34,826 nucleotides of DNA from SIG644 sp045613985 (lineage in GTDB: Bacteria > Bacillota > Clostridia > Oscillospirales > CAG-272): contig JAZLCA010000018.1 in assembly GCA_045613985.1 (NCBI GenBank), forward strand, positions 1 through 34,826, in the 5' to 3' direction. Positions within the stretch are counted from its first letter, which is position 1; each line of letters begins with the position of its first letter. The position numbers and the translations under genes are program-made. The notes under the pieces were generated by a model. The model had not been told where the DNA came from. It made no database searches and saw only the letters and a list, made by a program, of their open reading frames with translations. This document shows, in pieces, positions 14,922 through 22,790 of the stretch.

Positions 14922-16268
14922 ATGAAAAATCAATATCTTTTGGACGTTCTTGAGGCTGTTAAAAAGCGCAATCCCGGCGAGCCTGAATTCATTCAGACCG
15001 TAACCGAGGTATTTGAGTCGATCGAGCCTGTCATCGACCGCCGCCCCGATCTCGTAGCCGCAGGCGTAGTCGATCGTATGGTCGAGCCTGAGCGTCAGAT
15101 CACCTTCCGCGTTCCGTGGGTGGACGATCAGGGCAAAACCCAGGTCAACCGCGGCTTCCGCGTTCAGTTCAACAGCGCCATTGGCCCGTACAAGGGCGGT
15201 CTTCGTTTCCATCCTTCCGTTAACGCTTCTATTATGAAATTCCTCGGCTTTGAGCAGACCTTCAAAAACTCTCTGACCTCGCTCCCCATGGGCGGTGGCA
15301 AGGGTGGCTCCGACTTTGATCCTCAGGGCAAGTCCGATGCCGAAGTTATGCGTTTCTGCCAGAGCTTTATGACGGAGCTGTTCCGCCACATCGGCGCAGA
15401 TACCGACGTTCCCGCCGGTGACATCGGCGTCGGCGCACGCGAGGTCGGCTATCTGTTCGGTCAGTACAAGAGACTCGCCAACGAGTTTACCGGCGTCCTG
15501 ACGGGCAAGGGTATTCCTTACGGCGGTTCTCTCATTCGTCCCGAGGCGACGGGCTACGGTGCCGTATATTACACGGTTGAGATGCTCAAGCACTTCAAGG
15601 ACGATATCAAGGGCAAGACCTTTGCCATCTCGGGCTTCGGTAACGTGGCGTGGGGTGCTGTCAAGAAGATCAACGAGCTGGGCGGTAAGGTCGTGACCAT
15701 TTCGGGTCCCGATGGCTATATCTACGACGCTGACGGTGTTTCCACCGAGGAAAAGATCAACTACATGCTTGAGATGCGCGCATCTTGCCGCAACAGAGTT
15801 GAGGACTACGCAGATAAGTTCGGCGTGCCTTTCTTCAAGGGCGAGAAGCCTTGGGGCGTCAAGGTCGACGTTGTCATGCCTTGCGCAACCCAGAACGAAG
15901 TCGGTATGGCCGAGGCAGAGAAGATCGTTGCTAACGGCGTTAAGTACTACGTCGAGGTCTCCAATATGCCTACCACCAACGAGGCTGTCGCTTATCTGAA
16001 GGCCAACGGTACCGTCGTTGCTCCTTCCAAGGCAGTCAACGCAGGCGGCGTTTCCGTCTCTGGTCTGGAAATGAGCCAGAACTCCATGCGTTACAGCTGG
16101 TCGGCCGAGGAAGTCGATGAGAAGCTCAAGATGATCATGAAGAACATCTTTGATAACTCGGTTAAGGCTGCCAAGGAATACGGTATGGAAGACGACCTGG
16201 TTGCAGGTGCTAACATCGCAGGCTTTATCAAGGTTGCAGAGGCCATGAAGGCGCAGGGTTGCGTTTGA
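14922..16268 (+). CDS. gdhA: Glutamate dehydrogenase, NADP-type
   Basis: A 448-residue cytoplasmic enzyme interconverting 2-oxoglutarate plus ammonia and glutamate. Length matches E. coli GdhA (447). Conserved sites include K91 in GPYKGGLRFHP, catalytic K127 in PMGGGKGGSDFDP, and the Rossmann motif SGFGNVAWG. The ATG at 14922 follows GGAGG with 8 bp spacing; upstream TTG and ATG codons precede that site and are unlikely starts. The small hexameric class with this signature normally uses NADPH and assimilates ammonia, but coenzyme use is inferred. Single-gene unit with its own promoter, leader and terminator. Confidence 0.95.
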   Translation: MKNQYLLDVLEAVKKRNPGEPEFIQTVTEVFESIEPVIDRRPDLVAAGVVDRMVEPERQITFRVPWVDDQGKTQVNRGFRVQFNSAIGPYKGGLRFHPSVNASIMKFLGFEQTFKNSLTSLPMGGGKGGSDFDPQGKSDAEVMRFCQSFMTELFRHIGADTDVPAGDIGVGAREVGYLFGQYKRLANEFTGVLTGKGIPYGGSLIRPEATGYGAVYYTVEMLKHFKDDIKGKTFAISGFGNVAWGAVKKINELGGKVVTISGPDGYIYDADGVSTEEKINYMLEMRASCRNRVEDYADKFGVPFFKGEKPWGVKVDVVMPCATQNEVGMAEAEKIVANGVKYYVEVSNMPTTNEAVAYLKANGTVVAPSKAVNAGGVSVSGLEMSQNSMRYSWSAEEVDEKLKMIMKNIFDNSVKAAKEYGMEDDLVAGANIAGFIKVAEAMKAQGCV

Positions 16269-16285
16269 TTGGATACATAGAAAAC

Positions 16286-16322
16286 AAAAAGAGGAAGACG
16301 TTGAAAGGTCTTCCTCTTTTTT
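16286..16322. terminator. Bidirectional terminator between gdhA and the metal ATPase gene
   Basis: AAAAAGAGGAAGAC pairs with GTCTTCCTCTTTTT around GTTGAAAG. A and T tracts on both sides serve both convergent genes. Confidence 0.9.
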
Positions 16323-16324
16323 TG

Positions 16325-18190
16325 TTATTTTAACGTCCTCATCGCGTTGAGAATGGCAATGACGGCCACCCCGACGTCGGCAAATACGGCTGCCCACAAG
16401 GAGGCAAAGCCCAGTGCGCCAAGTAATAATACCAAGGCCTTGACGCCAAGGGCAAACACGATGTTTTGTCGCACGATGCGTCCCGTTCGGCGGGACAGGC
16501 GCATGGCGGCGGCGATGCCCGACAGCTTGTCGTCCATCAGCACCACGTCGGCGGCCTCGATGGCGGCGTCCGAGCCCAGAGCTCCCATGGCAATGCCGAT
16601 ATCGGCGCGGGAGAGGACGGGGGCGTCGTTGATGCCGTCACCGACGTAAGCCAAGCGGGCGCGACGGCCATGGCGGTGGTTTTCGGTCAGCAGACGCTCT
16701 ACGTGTGCAACCTTATCATCGGGCAGGCACTCGGCTACGAAATCGTCCAGCGACAGTTGTGCGGCTACCTGCGCAGCTACCTCGGCGCGGTCACCCGTGA
16801 GCATAATGACGCGGTGCACACCCGCTTGCCGAAGCGCCAAAATAGCGGCTGCGCTATCCTCCTTCAGCTCGTCGCGGATGCAGATATGGCCAAGGAGCAG
16901 TCCTTCGCGTGCGACGTAAACGGTGCTTTGCTCGTTTGCCGCTTCGTCCGTCATGCAAATTCCCGCACGCATCATCAAACGCGCGTTGCCGACGGCCACC
17001 GACGCACCGTCCAAGCGGGCGATCACTCCCTCGCCGGTGACGTTTTGCACGTCACTTACACGGTGGGGATCGGGGACGCGGTTAAACGCCTGCAATAGCG
17101 AGCGAGCGATGGGGTGAGAGGAAAACTGCTCGACTTGTGCCGCAATCTCCAACAGCTCTTGGTGGGAGACGTCGGCAGTGGGGCAGATATCGGTCACCCG
17201 AAAGTTGCCGCGCGTCAGTGTTCCGGTTTTGTCTAACACCACGGTGTGACAATCGCCCAGCATTTCCAGGTAATTGGCACCCTTGAACAAAATGCCCCGA
17301 CGGGATGCTCCGCCGATCCCCCCGAAAAAGGAGAGGGGAACCGAAATGACCAGGGCGCAGGGGCAGGAAATGACGAGAAAGGTCAGGGCTCGTTCGATCC
17401 AGATCGGCCAATCCCCCGTAATCAGCGAAGGGATGAGGCACAGAAGGACGGCTCCTGCGACGACGGCCGGTGTGTACACCCGAGCAAATCGGGTGATAAA
17501 GGTTTCGCTTTTGGATTTGCGGGCGGCACTGTCCTCGACCAGCGACAGAATACGGGCAACGGTCGATTGCTCGTAGGGACGGTCGGCACGAATGCGCAGC
17601 AGACCTCCCTGATTGATACAACCGCTGATGACAGTGTCACCGACACCGACGGGGCGGGGAACCGATTCTCCCGTCAGCGCAGCGGTGTCGAGATAGGATT
17701 CTCCTTGCAGCACAGTTCCGTCCAACGCGACGCGCTCACCCGGGCGAACCTGCAACACGTCGCCCGCAAGGACCTGCTCCGGATCGACCTCGTGATAAGA
17801 AATCGTTCCGTCTGCTCCCGTTCGCTCTACGCGGGCAACGTCGGGGCGAATGTCCATCAAAGCGGCGATCGAACGGCGGCTTTTGCCCACGGCGATGGAT
17901 TGGAACAGCTCGCCCACCTGGTAAAACAGCATGACGAACACCGCTTCGGCGTACTCTCCGATGCAAAGGGCGCCCACGGTTGCCAGCGCCATGAGGAAGT
18001 TTTCGTCAAACACCTGTCCCCTCAGAATTCCTCGCACGGCCCGCCACAATACGTCGTAGCCAATCACGGCGTAGGCAGGAAGGAAAGCGACCAATCTCCA
18101 CGCGCCTTCGGGCGCAACAAGGAGAGCGGTAACAAACAAGGCGGCGGCCGAAAAAATGCGCCACAGCACCTTTTTTTGCTTGCGTGACAT
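16325..18190 (-). CDS. P1B-type heavy-metal ATPase, Zn/Cd/Pb exporter (ZntA/CadA family)
   Basis: A 621-residue membrane pump that exports Zn(II), Cd(II) or Pb(II) using ATP. It has CPC (C276-C278) in the transport helix, TGE (173-175), DKTGT with phosphorylated D320, SSHP with H359-P360, and GDGINDAP from G517. K584 and D605 (in FADVG) near the last two helices are the P1B-2 zinc-class signature. No N-terminal metal-binding domain is fused; a separate HMA protein is encoded 9 bp upstream. AAGGAG precedes the ATG. Third gene of the ArsR-HMA-ATPase operon. Confidence 0.95.
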   Translation of the reverse strand: MSRKQKKVLWRIFSAAALFVTALLVAPEGAWRLVAFLPAYAVIGYDVLWRAVRGILRGQVFDENFLMALATVGALCIGEYAEAVFVMLFYQVGELFQSIAVGKSRRSIAALMDIRPDVARVERTGADGTISYHEVDPEQVLAGDVLQVRPGERVALDGTVLQGESYLDTAALTGESVPRPVGVGDTVISGCINQGGLLRIRADRPYEQSTVARILSLVEDSAARKSKSETFITRFARVYTPAVVAGAVLLCLIPSLITGDWPIWIERALTFLVISCPCALVISVPLSFFGGIGGASRRGILFKGANYLEMLGDCHTVVLDKTGTLTRGNFRVTDICPTADVSHQELLEIAAQVEQFSSHPIARSLLQAFNRVPDPHRVSDVQNVTGEGVIARLDGASVAVGNARLMMRAGICMTDEAANEQSTVYVAREGLLLGHICIRDELKEDSAAAILALRQAGVHRVIMLTGDRAEVAAQVAAQLSLDDFVAECLPDDKVAHVERLLTENHRHGRRARLAYVGDGINDAPVLSRADIGIAMGALGSDAAIEAADVVLMDDKLSGIAAAMRLSRRTGRIVRQNIVFALGVKALVLLLGALGFASLWAAVFADVGVAVIAILNAMRTLK

Positions 18191-18199
18191 AAAAACTCC

Positions 18200-18421
18200 T
18201 TACTTGATGATCAGGCGGCAGTCGGGATCTACTTTTTTGATGGCGGCCGCTGCCTTGGTCACGATGTCATCGAAACGGGCGTCGTCTGCATCCAGGATCA
18301 TTTTTTGTGCAAAGAAATTGACCGAGCAGTCGTTCACTCCCTCGATTTTTTTGATGGCGGCTTCCATTTTGGCAGCGCAGTTGGCGCAGTCGAGGTCTTG
18401 CATGGCAAAAGATTTTTTCAT
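18200..18421 (-). CDS. Free-standing heavy-metal-associated (HMA) metallochaperone
   Basis: A 73-residue single HMA domain (ferredoxin-like fold). The metal-binding motif is DLDCANCA with C12 and C15; the LDCANC form and neighbouring acidic residues fit the ZntA/CadA zinc-type N-terminal domain rather than a copper chaperone. It probably delivers metal to the ATPase encoded next to it, which lacks such a domain. AAAGGAG precedes the ATG. Confidence 0.92.
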   Translation of the reverse strand: MKKSFAMQDLDCANCAAKMEAAIKKIEGVNDCSVNFFAQKMILDADDARFDDIVTKAAAAIKKVDPDCRLIIK

Positions 18422-18449
18422 GGTAGTTCTCCTTTATGTGTGATATGAA

Positions 18450-18737
18450 TTATTCCCGCACGTGCTCAAGCCCCTGCTCGAGAATGGTGCGGACGTGGTC
18501 GTCGGACAAGGAATACAGAGCGTTTTTGCCCACTCTGCGGTAGCGTACCAGATGGGCTTGCTTGAGGATGCGAAGCTGATGAGAGACGGCGGACAGCGTC
18601 ATATTCAAGGCTGCCGCGATGTCATTGACACATTTTTCGGTGTCGGTCAGCGTGTAGAGAATCGTTACTCGCGTTTTGTCACCGAATACGCGGTACAATT
18701 CGGCAACGTCAATCAATTCTTGTTCGTCTGCAAACAT
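18450..18737 (-). CDS. ArsR/SmtB-family metal-sensing repressor, zinc-type
   Basis: A 95-residue winged-helix repressor with LYRVFGDKTRVTIL and the recognition helix LSAVSHQLRILKQAHLV. The C-terminal helix carries D79, H81, H92 and E95, reproducing the spacing of the alpha-5 zinc site of SmtB (D104, H106, H117, E120). One cysteine (C36) lies in the alpha-3 region where CadC has CxC, so a CadC-type thiolate site is incomplete. It probably represses its own operon and releases DNA on binding Zn(II). AAGGA precedes the ATG. The operator lies at 18755-18778. Confidence 0.92.
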   Translation of the reverse strand: MFADEQELIDVAELYRVFGDKTRVTILYTLTDTEKCVNDIAAALNMTLSAVSHQLRILKQAHLVRYRRVGKNALYSLSDDHVRTILEQGLEHVRE

Positions 18738-18754
18738 GGTCGTCCTTCCTTTAA

Positions 18755-18778
18755 TTCAATAATTGAATAATTGTTCAA
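18755..18778 (-). promoter_or_regulatory. Likely ArsR/SmtB operator
   Basis: Two overlapping inverted repeats, TTCAA-TAA-TTGAA (18755-18767) and TTGAA-TAATTG-TTCAA (18763-18778), lie at about +1 to +25 of the predicted transcript. The TGAA-n-TTCA half-sites resemble known SmtB/CadC-type operators. Confidence 0.75.
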
Positions 18779-18786
18779 CTGTCAAT

Positions 18787-18815
18787 ATTATACAGTGACG
18801 TTGTACATATGTCAA
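18787..18815 (-). promoter_or_regulatory. Promoter of the zinc efflux operon
   Basis: Minus strand: TTGACA (18815-18810), 17-bp spacer, TATAAT (18792-18787). A repressor on the adjacent operator would block initiation. Confidence 0.85.
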
Positions 18816-18825
18816 TAGGGTAAAG

Positions 18826-18857
18826 AAAAAATCCGCGAAAATTTTTCGCGGATTTTT
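18826..18857 (-). terminator. Terminator downstream of the LamG pseudogene
   Basis: AAAAATCCGCG pairs with CGCGGATTTTT. It lies between the pseudogene end and the zinc operon promoter. Confidence 0.8.
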
Positions 18858-18883
18858 CGAGAAAGATGGCGAGGTTGATTATC

Positions 18884-19289
18884 TTATTTTTTCTTTTTCA
18901 GCAGTAAAACAATCAGCACAGCGATGACGGCCAGTTTAACACCTGCCGCGACACCAAGCACAACGGTCAGCGTGTTGTTCTGTGGCGCGGGCTGCTCGTC
19001 CACCGGCGGATTGCCGCGGGGATCCATTTTGGTGGATCTCAAAATTGACGCAAGCGCCACCGTCCTGATAGTTACCGATGATAACGCCACCACGCTGTGA
19101 CGCAGGCATATTGGCAGGAAAGTAGAGCCACGTCTCAAAGGTGTTCGGGGTGGTTTCGTAAGCAGTATCGGGCTTGTACGCGTCCTCAGTAAAGGCAATG
19201 CCGCGTTCTTCCTCGGTTGCAAAGGTGGGAAGGGGCAACTCATGAGCAAGGACAAAATGAGAAGAAATACGAAGATCGTTTTTTTTCAT
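18884..19289 (-). pseudogene. Decayed LamG-type surface protein gene with C-terminal membrane anchor
   Basis: Pieces of one protein are spread over two frames. Read with one A fewer in the A8 run after the ATG (19279-19286), the start gives a good signal peptide, MKKTIFVFLLILSLLMS. The next part, in the other frame, is a concanavalin/LamG fragment (TFETWLYFPANM, GGVIIGNYQDG, NFEIHQNGSPR). After another frame change comes a proline spacer and a C-terminal hydrophobic anchor with a KKKK tail. The LamG domain is far too short, so an internal deletion plus frameshifts is the simplest reading. The promoter at 19331-19358 remains intact. Homopolymer sequencing errors could explain the frameshifts but not the missing centre. 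Confidence 0.72.
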
Positions 19290-19330
19290 AGCATTGCTAT
19301 CCTTTCATAGAGTCATAGGGATATGTTTTC

Positions 19331-19358
19331 ATTATAAAAAAGAAAGGGGGGAAGTCAA
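19331..19358 (-). promoter_or_regulatory. Promoter of the decayed LamG gene
   Basis: Minus strand: TTGACT (19358-19353), 16-bp spacer, TATAAT (19336-19331). Confidence 0.65.
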
Positions 19359-19427
19359 GACGACAGAAACGATTTTGTTCTTTGGACGAAATATTGTGCC
19401 TTTTTCCTATTTTACGCAAGAATTTCC

Positions 19428-19456
19428 TTGACTTCCAACGGGAGTTGTTATATAAT
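19428..19456 (+). promoter_or_regulatory. Promoter of the PfkB kinase gene
   Basis: TTGACT (19428-19433), 17-bp spacer, TATAAT (19451-19456), leaving a short leader of about 35 nt. Confidence 0.8.
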
Positions 19457-19498
19457 ATGGTATATAACATTCGATTTTTTGCAAAAGGAGTACTTGCA

Positions 19499-20440
19499 AT
19501 GAAAAAGATTCTCTGTATCGGTTCCGTAACCGTTGACATTATCGTCAAGCCCGCTTCTACCGTTCCCGCACCCGGCACGCTTCGTGCGGTAGAGTCCGTT
19601 TCCACCCTGGTTGGCGGTTGCGCCACCAACTGTGCCAACGACCTGGCAAAGCTGGGTGTTCCCGTGTCCATTTCTTGCCTGGTCGGCAACGATATGATGG
19701 GCGACTTCGTTAAGAAGGAAATGACGGCCTGCGGCGTTGACACCAAGGGTATCGTTCAGTCGGACAAGGTTCAGACTACCGTTTCGGTTGTTTGCATCTA
19801 CGAGTCGGGCGAGCGTTCGTTCCTGTATAACCCCGCATCCTCTGCCGCGTTCACTCTCGACGATATTTCGGACGAGGTGCTGGCTGACTGCGATATCGTG
19901 TTCGTCGGCGGCGCTATGCTGTTGACCAGCTTCGACGGCGAGCCTACCCGCAAGCTGATGAAGCGCGCACGCGAGATGGGCAAGATCACGGTGCTGGATA
20001 CCGCTTGGGACTTTGATGATATTTGGCTGCCCAAGATCGAGGCTTGCCTGCCCGAGCTGGATTACTTTATCCCCAGCATCGAAGAGGCTGCCAAGATTAC
20101 CGGCGAGGAAGACGCTTATAAGATCGCTGAAAAGCTGCACACCATGGGCCCGACCAACATTGTTGTTAAGGTTGGTAAGGACGGCGCGCTGGTTTCTCCT
20201 CACGGCGAGGAGCCTACCCTCGTTCCCGCTTTCTTGGTAGAAAAGCCTGTTGACACCACGGGTGCCGGCGACTCCTTCTGCTCCGGATTCCTCACGGGTC
20301 TGGCCAACGGTTGGGATATGGTCAAGTCTGCTCAGTTCGGTAACGCGGTCGGTGCGCACTGCGTGCAGGCACTGGGGGCTTCGACGGGTATTCCTTCGAT
20401 GCAGACCGTTCTGGATTTCATCGCAGAGAAGACGAAGTAA
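19499..20440 (+). CDS. PfkB-family carbohydrate kinase
   Basis: A 313-residue cytoplasmic ribokinase-like sugar kinase. It has the N-terminal GSVTVDIIV segment, the VGGCATNCANDLAKLG glycine-rich motif, and the C-terminal DTTGAGDSF with catalytic base D258. The frame extends upstream to 19382, but the ATG at 19499 follows AAAAGGAG and lies downstream of the promoter, while the longer version would start before it. PfkB members phosphorylate ribose, 2-keto-3-deoxygluconate, fructose, nucleosides and others; nothing here fixes the substrate. KDG would fit a uronic-acid pathway fed by the PL8 lyase, but that is inference. Confidence 0.9.
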   Translation: MKKILCIGSVTVDIIVKPASTVPAPGTLRAVESVSTLVGGCATNCANDLAKLGVPVSISCLVGNDMMGDFVKKEMTACGVDTKGIVQSDKVQTTVSVVCIYESGERSFLYNPASSAAFTLDDISDEVLADCDIVFVGGAMLLTSFDGEPTRKLMKRAREMGKITVLDTAWDFDDIWLPKIEACLPELDYFIPSIEEAAKITGEEDAYKIAEKLHTMGPTNIVVKVGKDGALVSPHGEEPTLVPAFLVEKPVDTTGAGDSFCSGFLTGLANGWDMVKSAQFGNAVGAHCVQALGASTGIPSMQTVLDFIAEKTK

Positions 20441-20459
20441 TAATTTAATAATTCTTTAA

Positions 20460-20503
20460 CCAAAACAATGGCGTTCTGTATTACTGTAGCGCCATTGTTT
20501 TGG
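20460..20503 (+). terminator. Terminator of the PfkB kinase gene
   Basis: CCAAAACAATGGCG pairs with CGCCATTGTTTTGG around a loop of about 16 nt. Confidence 0.85.
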
Positions 20504-20568
20504 TTCTGCTAAAAATATTTGCGATGATGCGAAACTCATTAAAAATTGGAAAGTAGAGTGTAAGTGCG

Positions 20569-21342
20569 ATGGCTAGAAAATCTGTGTGTAGTATGTGCAA
20601 TGAAGAGCTAGGATTTCTTTCTCTCAAAAGTTATATTTATGATGGTTGTGTTTGCCACAGATGTTTGCGCAAAGCGAAAATCAAAAATTTTGATAATGCT
20701 GCATCTTTTACTCAAATAGCAATCAACAAAATGCTACAAAGAAGAATATCTTTAATAGAATCTTTTAAGACTACTAAAAAAATCGGGAAATATCTTCAGA
20801 TAGATGAAATCAACCAAGGGGTAAAAATTGCAGATGAGTTTTTTGAATATGAAAATTTGTTTGATTGTGAATTATTAGAGGATGAAAAGGCGGTTTCTGT
20901 AGAAAAATTAGGTATAGGCGAGGCGGCTGTTGGAGGAGTATTGTTTGGACGTGCGGGGGCGTTTCTTGGTGCTCTTGTAGGCAGTGAAATCACATTGGGC
21001 GCATGTTCTTCGTTGAAGATTAGACTTACGCTGAAAGATACATATGTGGATACGGTGTGCATTCCCTTTATACAGGAAAAAACAAGCAAGAGAAGTGCTG
21101 AATATAAAGCACTCAAAGAAAAAGCAGAAAGTTGTTATACTGCCCTGAAAGTTATTGTTGAGCGTAATAACTATTCTAAAGAAAATTCGAAAATAGATAT
21201 GAATGTCGATGTTGATATGAAATCTTCTACTGTATCAATTGTTACGGAACTTAGACAGTATAAAGAGTTGTTGGATGAAGGAGTTCTTACTCAAGAAGAA
21301 TTTGAGGCTAAGAAAAAACAGTTACTTGGCATAGAAAAATAG
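20569..21342 (+). CDS. DUF4428-like zinc-ribbon protein with C-terminal SHOCT domain
   Basis: A 257-residue protein. The N-terminus has a zinc-ribbon pattern: C7-x2-C10 and C29-x2-C32, as in DUF4428. The middle has a glycine-zipper-like hydrophobic stretch (GEAAVGGVLFGRAGAFLGAL, about 122-141). The C-terminus is a SHOCT motif (LRQYKELLDEGVLTQEEFEA), a short oligomerisation helix found in many mobile or phage-linked proteins. Function unknown; membrane association or oligomer formation is possible. Codon and base use is clearly more AT-rich than the neighbours, it lacks a strong ribosome binding site, and it sits beside a palindromic element, so recent transfer is likely. Confidence 0.82.
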   Translation: MARKSVCSMCNEELGFLSLKSYIYDGCVCHRCLRKAKIKNFDNAASFTQIAINKMLQRRISLIESFKTTKKIGKYLQIDEINQGVKIADEFFEYENLFDCELLEDEKAVSVEKLGIGEAAVGGVLFGRAGAFLGALVGSEITLGACSSLKIRLTLKDTYVDTVCIPFIQEKTSKRSAEYKALKEKAESCYTALKVIVERNNYSKENSKIDMNVDVDMKSSTVSIVTELRQYKELLDEGVLTQEEFEAKKKQLLGIEK

Positions 21343-21348
21343 CTAAAT

Positions 21349-21381
21349 AAAAAAGAGGCTGCCTTCGGACAGCCTCTTTTT
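21349..21381 (+). terminator. Terminator of the DUF4428/SHOCT gene
   Basis: AAAAAAGAGGCTG pairs with CAGCCTCTTTTT around a CCTTCGGA-type loop. Confidence 0.9.
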
Positions 21382-21431
21382 GTGGTTGAGTGATGACTAA
21401 ATTATCCACAACTTCTTCTACAGCCTCGCCT

Positions 21432-21844
21432 AGCTTCGCTCGCTCGCTGAAAGCAAGGATGCATTTACTTTGTCGTTTCACAAAGAAATAACCAAGAAAG
21501 AGAACCAAGGCTTTCCCCCTTGGATTTCCCTTTCCGTGCCGCTCTACAAAGCACATCAAGAGATGGACATAACCATTTTTCATGCGGTGCTTCAATTTTT
21601 GCTACCGCGAGCGGCAGGGGGAGAAAGAAAAAATGTAACAAAGTGAGCGCGAGTTTATTTAACTCGCGCTCGCAAAAGCTGAATTTGTTTATTTTTGCGA
21701 AAAGATGAGCGGAGCGGTAGCGACGCGACCTTTTCGCACTGCGGGTTTCCAAAGGGCATTAGGTCCTTTGGCTGATTTTCTTTCGCCATTTCTTTGTTCA
21801 GTGACAAAGAAATGGCATTAAACAGCACAGCGCAGCGCGAAGCT
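21432..21844. repeat. Nested-palindrome intergenic element (MITE-like or REP-like)
   Basis: A non-coding 413-bp element with hierarchical inverted repeats. The outer pair is AGCTTCGCTCGCTCGCTG (21432-21449) against CAGCGCAGCGCGAAGCT (21828-21844). A second imperfect pair of about 50 bp lies at 21481-21530 and 21743-21796; both arms begin at the outside with CAAAGAAAT. Then GCTACCGC (21601-21608) against GCGGTAGC (21714-21721), and a perfect GAGCGCGAGTT (21645-21655) against AACTCGCGCTC (21661-21671) near the centre. No transposase is encoded. Small frames inside are not credible genes. It looks like a non-autonomous mobile element, but copy number elsewhere cannot be checked here. Confidence 0.65.
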
Positions 21845-21877
21845 GTGTGCGCGTCCCAAGGAGAAGTTGCAAAAAGT

Positions 21878-22768
21878 TCAGTTCGCTAATTTTCGGAGCT
21901 CCTCCGCCGGGAAAATATGCTTTTTATTACAGAATCGGCAAGAAACCTCAAGCTCCTCGGCCTTTCCTTCCGCGACCTGTTCACGCAGCATATCTTCAAT
22001 CTGCTTTTGACCCAGGGCGGCGATGGCGCCAAGCATTCTTTCACGACTGCAATTGCACTGATACTCGACTTCTAACTCATCGAAAATGTCAAAGGGAATA
22101 TCTCGCAATGCCAGCGCGGCAATGGATTCCAGACTGCGTCCTTCGTCGAACAGACGCGAGACGTTGGAAAGGAGAGGAATGTTCTTCTCCAGTTGAGTGA
22201 TAACCTCGTCATCTGCAAAGGGAAGAAGCTGAATCATGACACCGCCCGCCGCGCGGCAGGTGCCGTCCACATCGACCAGTACGCCAAGGGAAAGGACGGT
22301 GGGAATTTGCTCGCTTTGAGCGTAATAAGAGGCGATATCCTCGGCTACTTCGCCGGTGACCAGCGGAATGGAACCGGAATAAGGCTCGCCCGTGCCGTTA
22401 TCACGGATGATGGTCAAAAGTCCTTTGCCAACGGCACCGCCCACATTGAGCTTGCCGTCATGTCGCAGGGGAAGATCGACCTCGGGATTCTGAATATAGC
22501 CCCTCACGTTGCCGTAATAGTCGGCGGCTGCCAGTACGCGGCCGGCAGGTCCGTCGCCGCCAAGGGTGACGGTCAAAGAGTCGTTTTTCTCTCCCAGCAT
22601 ACTGCCCATGATGGAGGAAGCGGTGAGCAGACGTCCAAGCGTCGCACTGGCGGTAGGGGTGGTATGATGGATCGAAATTGCTTCGTTGACAATGGCGCGG
22701 GAGTCAATGACGTGGATGCGAGCACTGCCGTCGCGTGTCATACCGCGCAAAATGGTGGATGTTGCCAT
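21878..22768 (-). CDS. hslO: Hsp33 redox-regulated chaperone
   Basis: A 296-residue cytoplasmic holdase activated by oxidative stress. The C-terminal redox switch has the four zinc-binding cysteines C238-x-C240 (QCNCSRER) and C277-x2-C280 (CRFCNKKH). The N-terminal domain has the family pattern GRLLTASSIMGSMLG and GGDGPAGRVLAAADYYGNVRG. AAGGAG lies 11 bp before the ATG. Last of a three-gene operon with the methyltransferase and YerC-like genes; the nested palindrome lies just downstream and no ordinary terminator is evident. Confidence 0.96.
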   Translation of the reverse strand: MATSTILRGMTRDGSARIHVIDSRAIVNEAISIHHTTPTASATLGRLLTASSIMGSMLGEKNDSLTVTLGGDGPAGRVLAAADYYGNVRGYIQNPEVDLPLRHDGKLNVGGAVGKGLLTIIRDNGTGEPYSGSIPLVTGEVAEDIASYYAQSEQIPTVLSLGVLVDVDGTCRAAGGVMIQLLPFADDEVITQLEKNIPLLSNVSRLFDEGRSLESIAALALRDIPFDIFDELEVEYQCNCSRERMLGAIAALGQKQIEDMLREQVAEGKAEELEVSCRFCNKKHIFPAEELRKLAN

Positions 22769-22790
22769 GGTTGATATCGCTCCTTATGAT

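Noticed and set aside
14805..16397. 530-residue minus-strand frame over gdhA
   Set aside because: Shadow of glutamate dehydrogenase; it also spans a bidirectional terminator.
19382..19498. N-terminal extension of the PfkB kinase
   Set aside because: It would start upstream of the promoter; the AAAAGGAG site and family alignment support 19499.
21465..21752. Small minus-strand frames inside the palindrome
   Set aside because: They follow the inverted repeats, lack ribosome sites and domains, and overlap each other.
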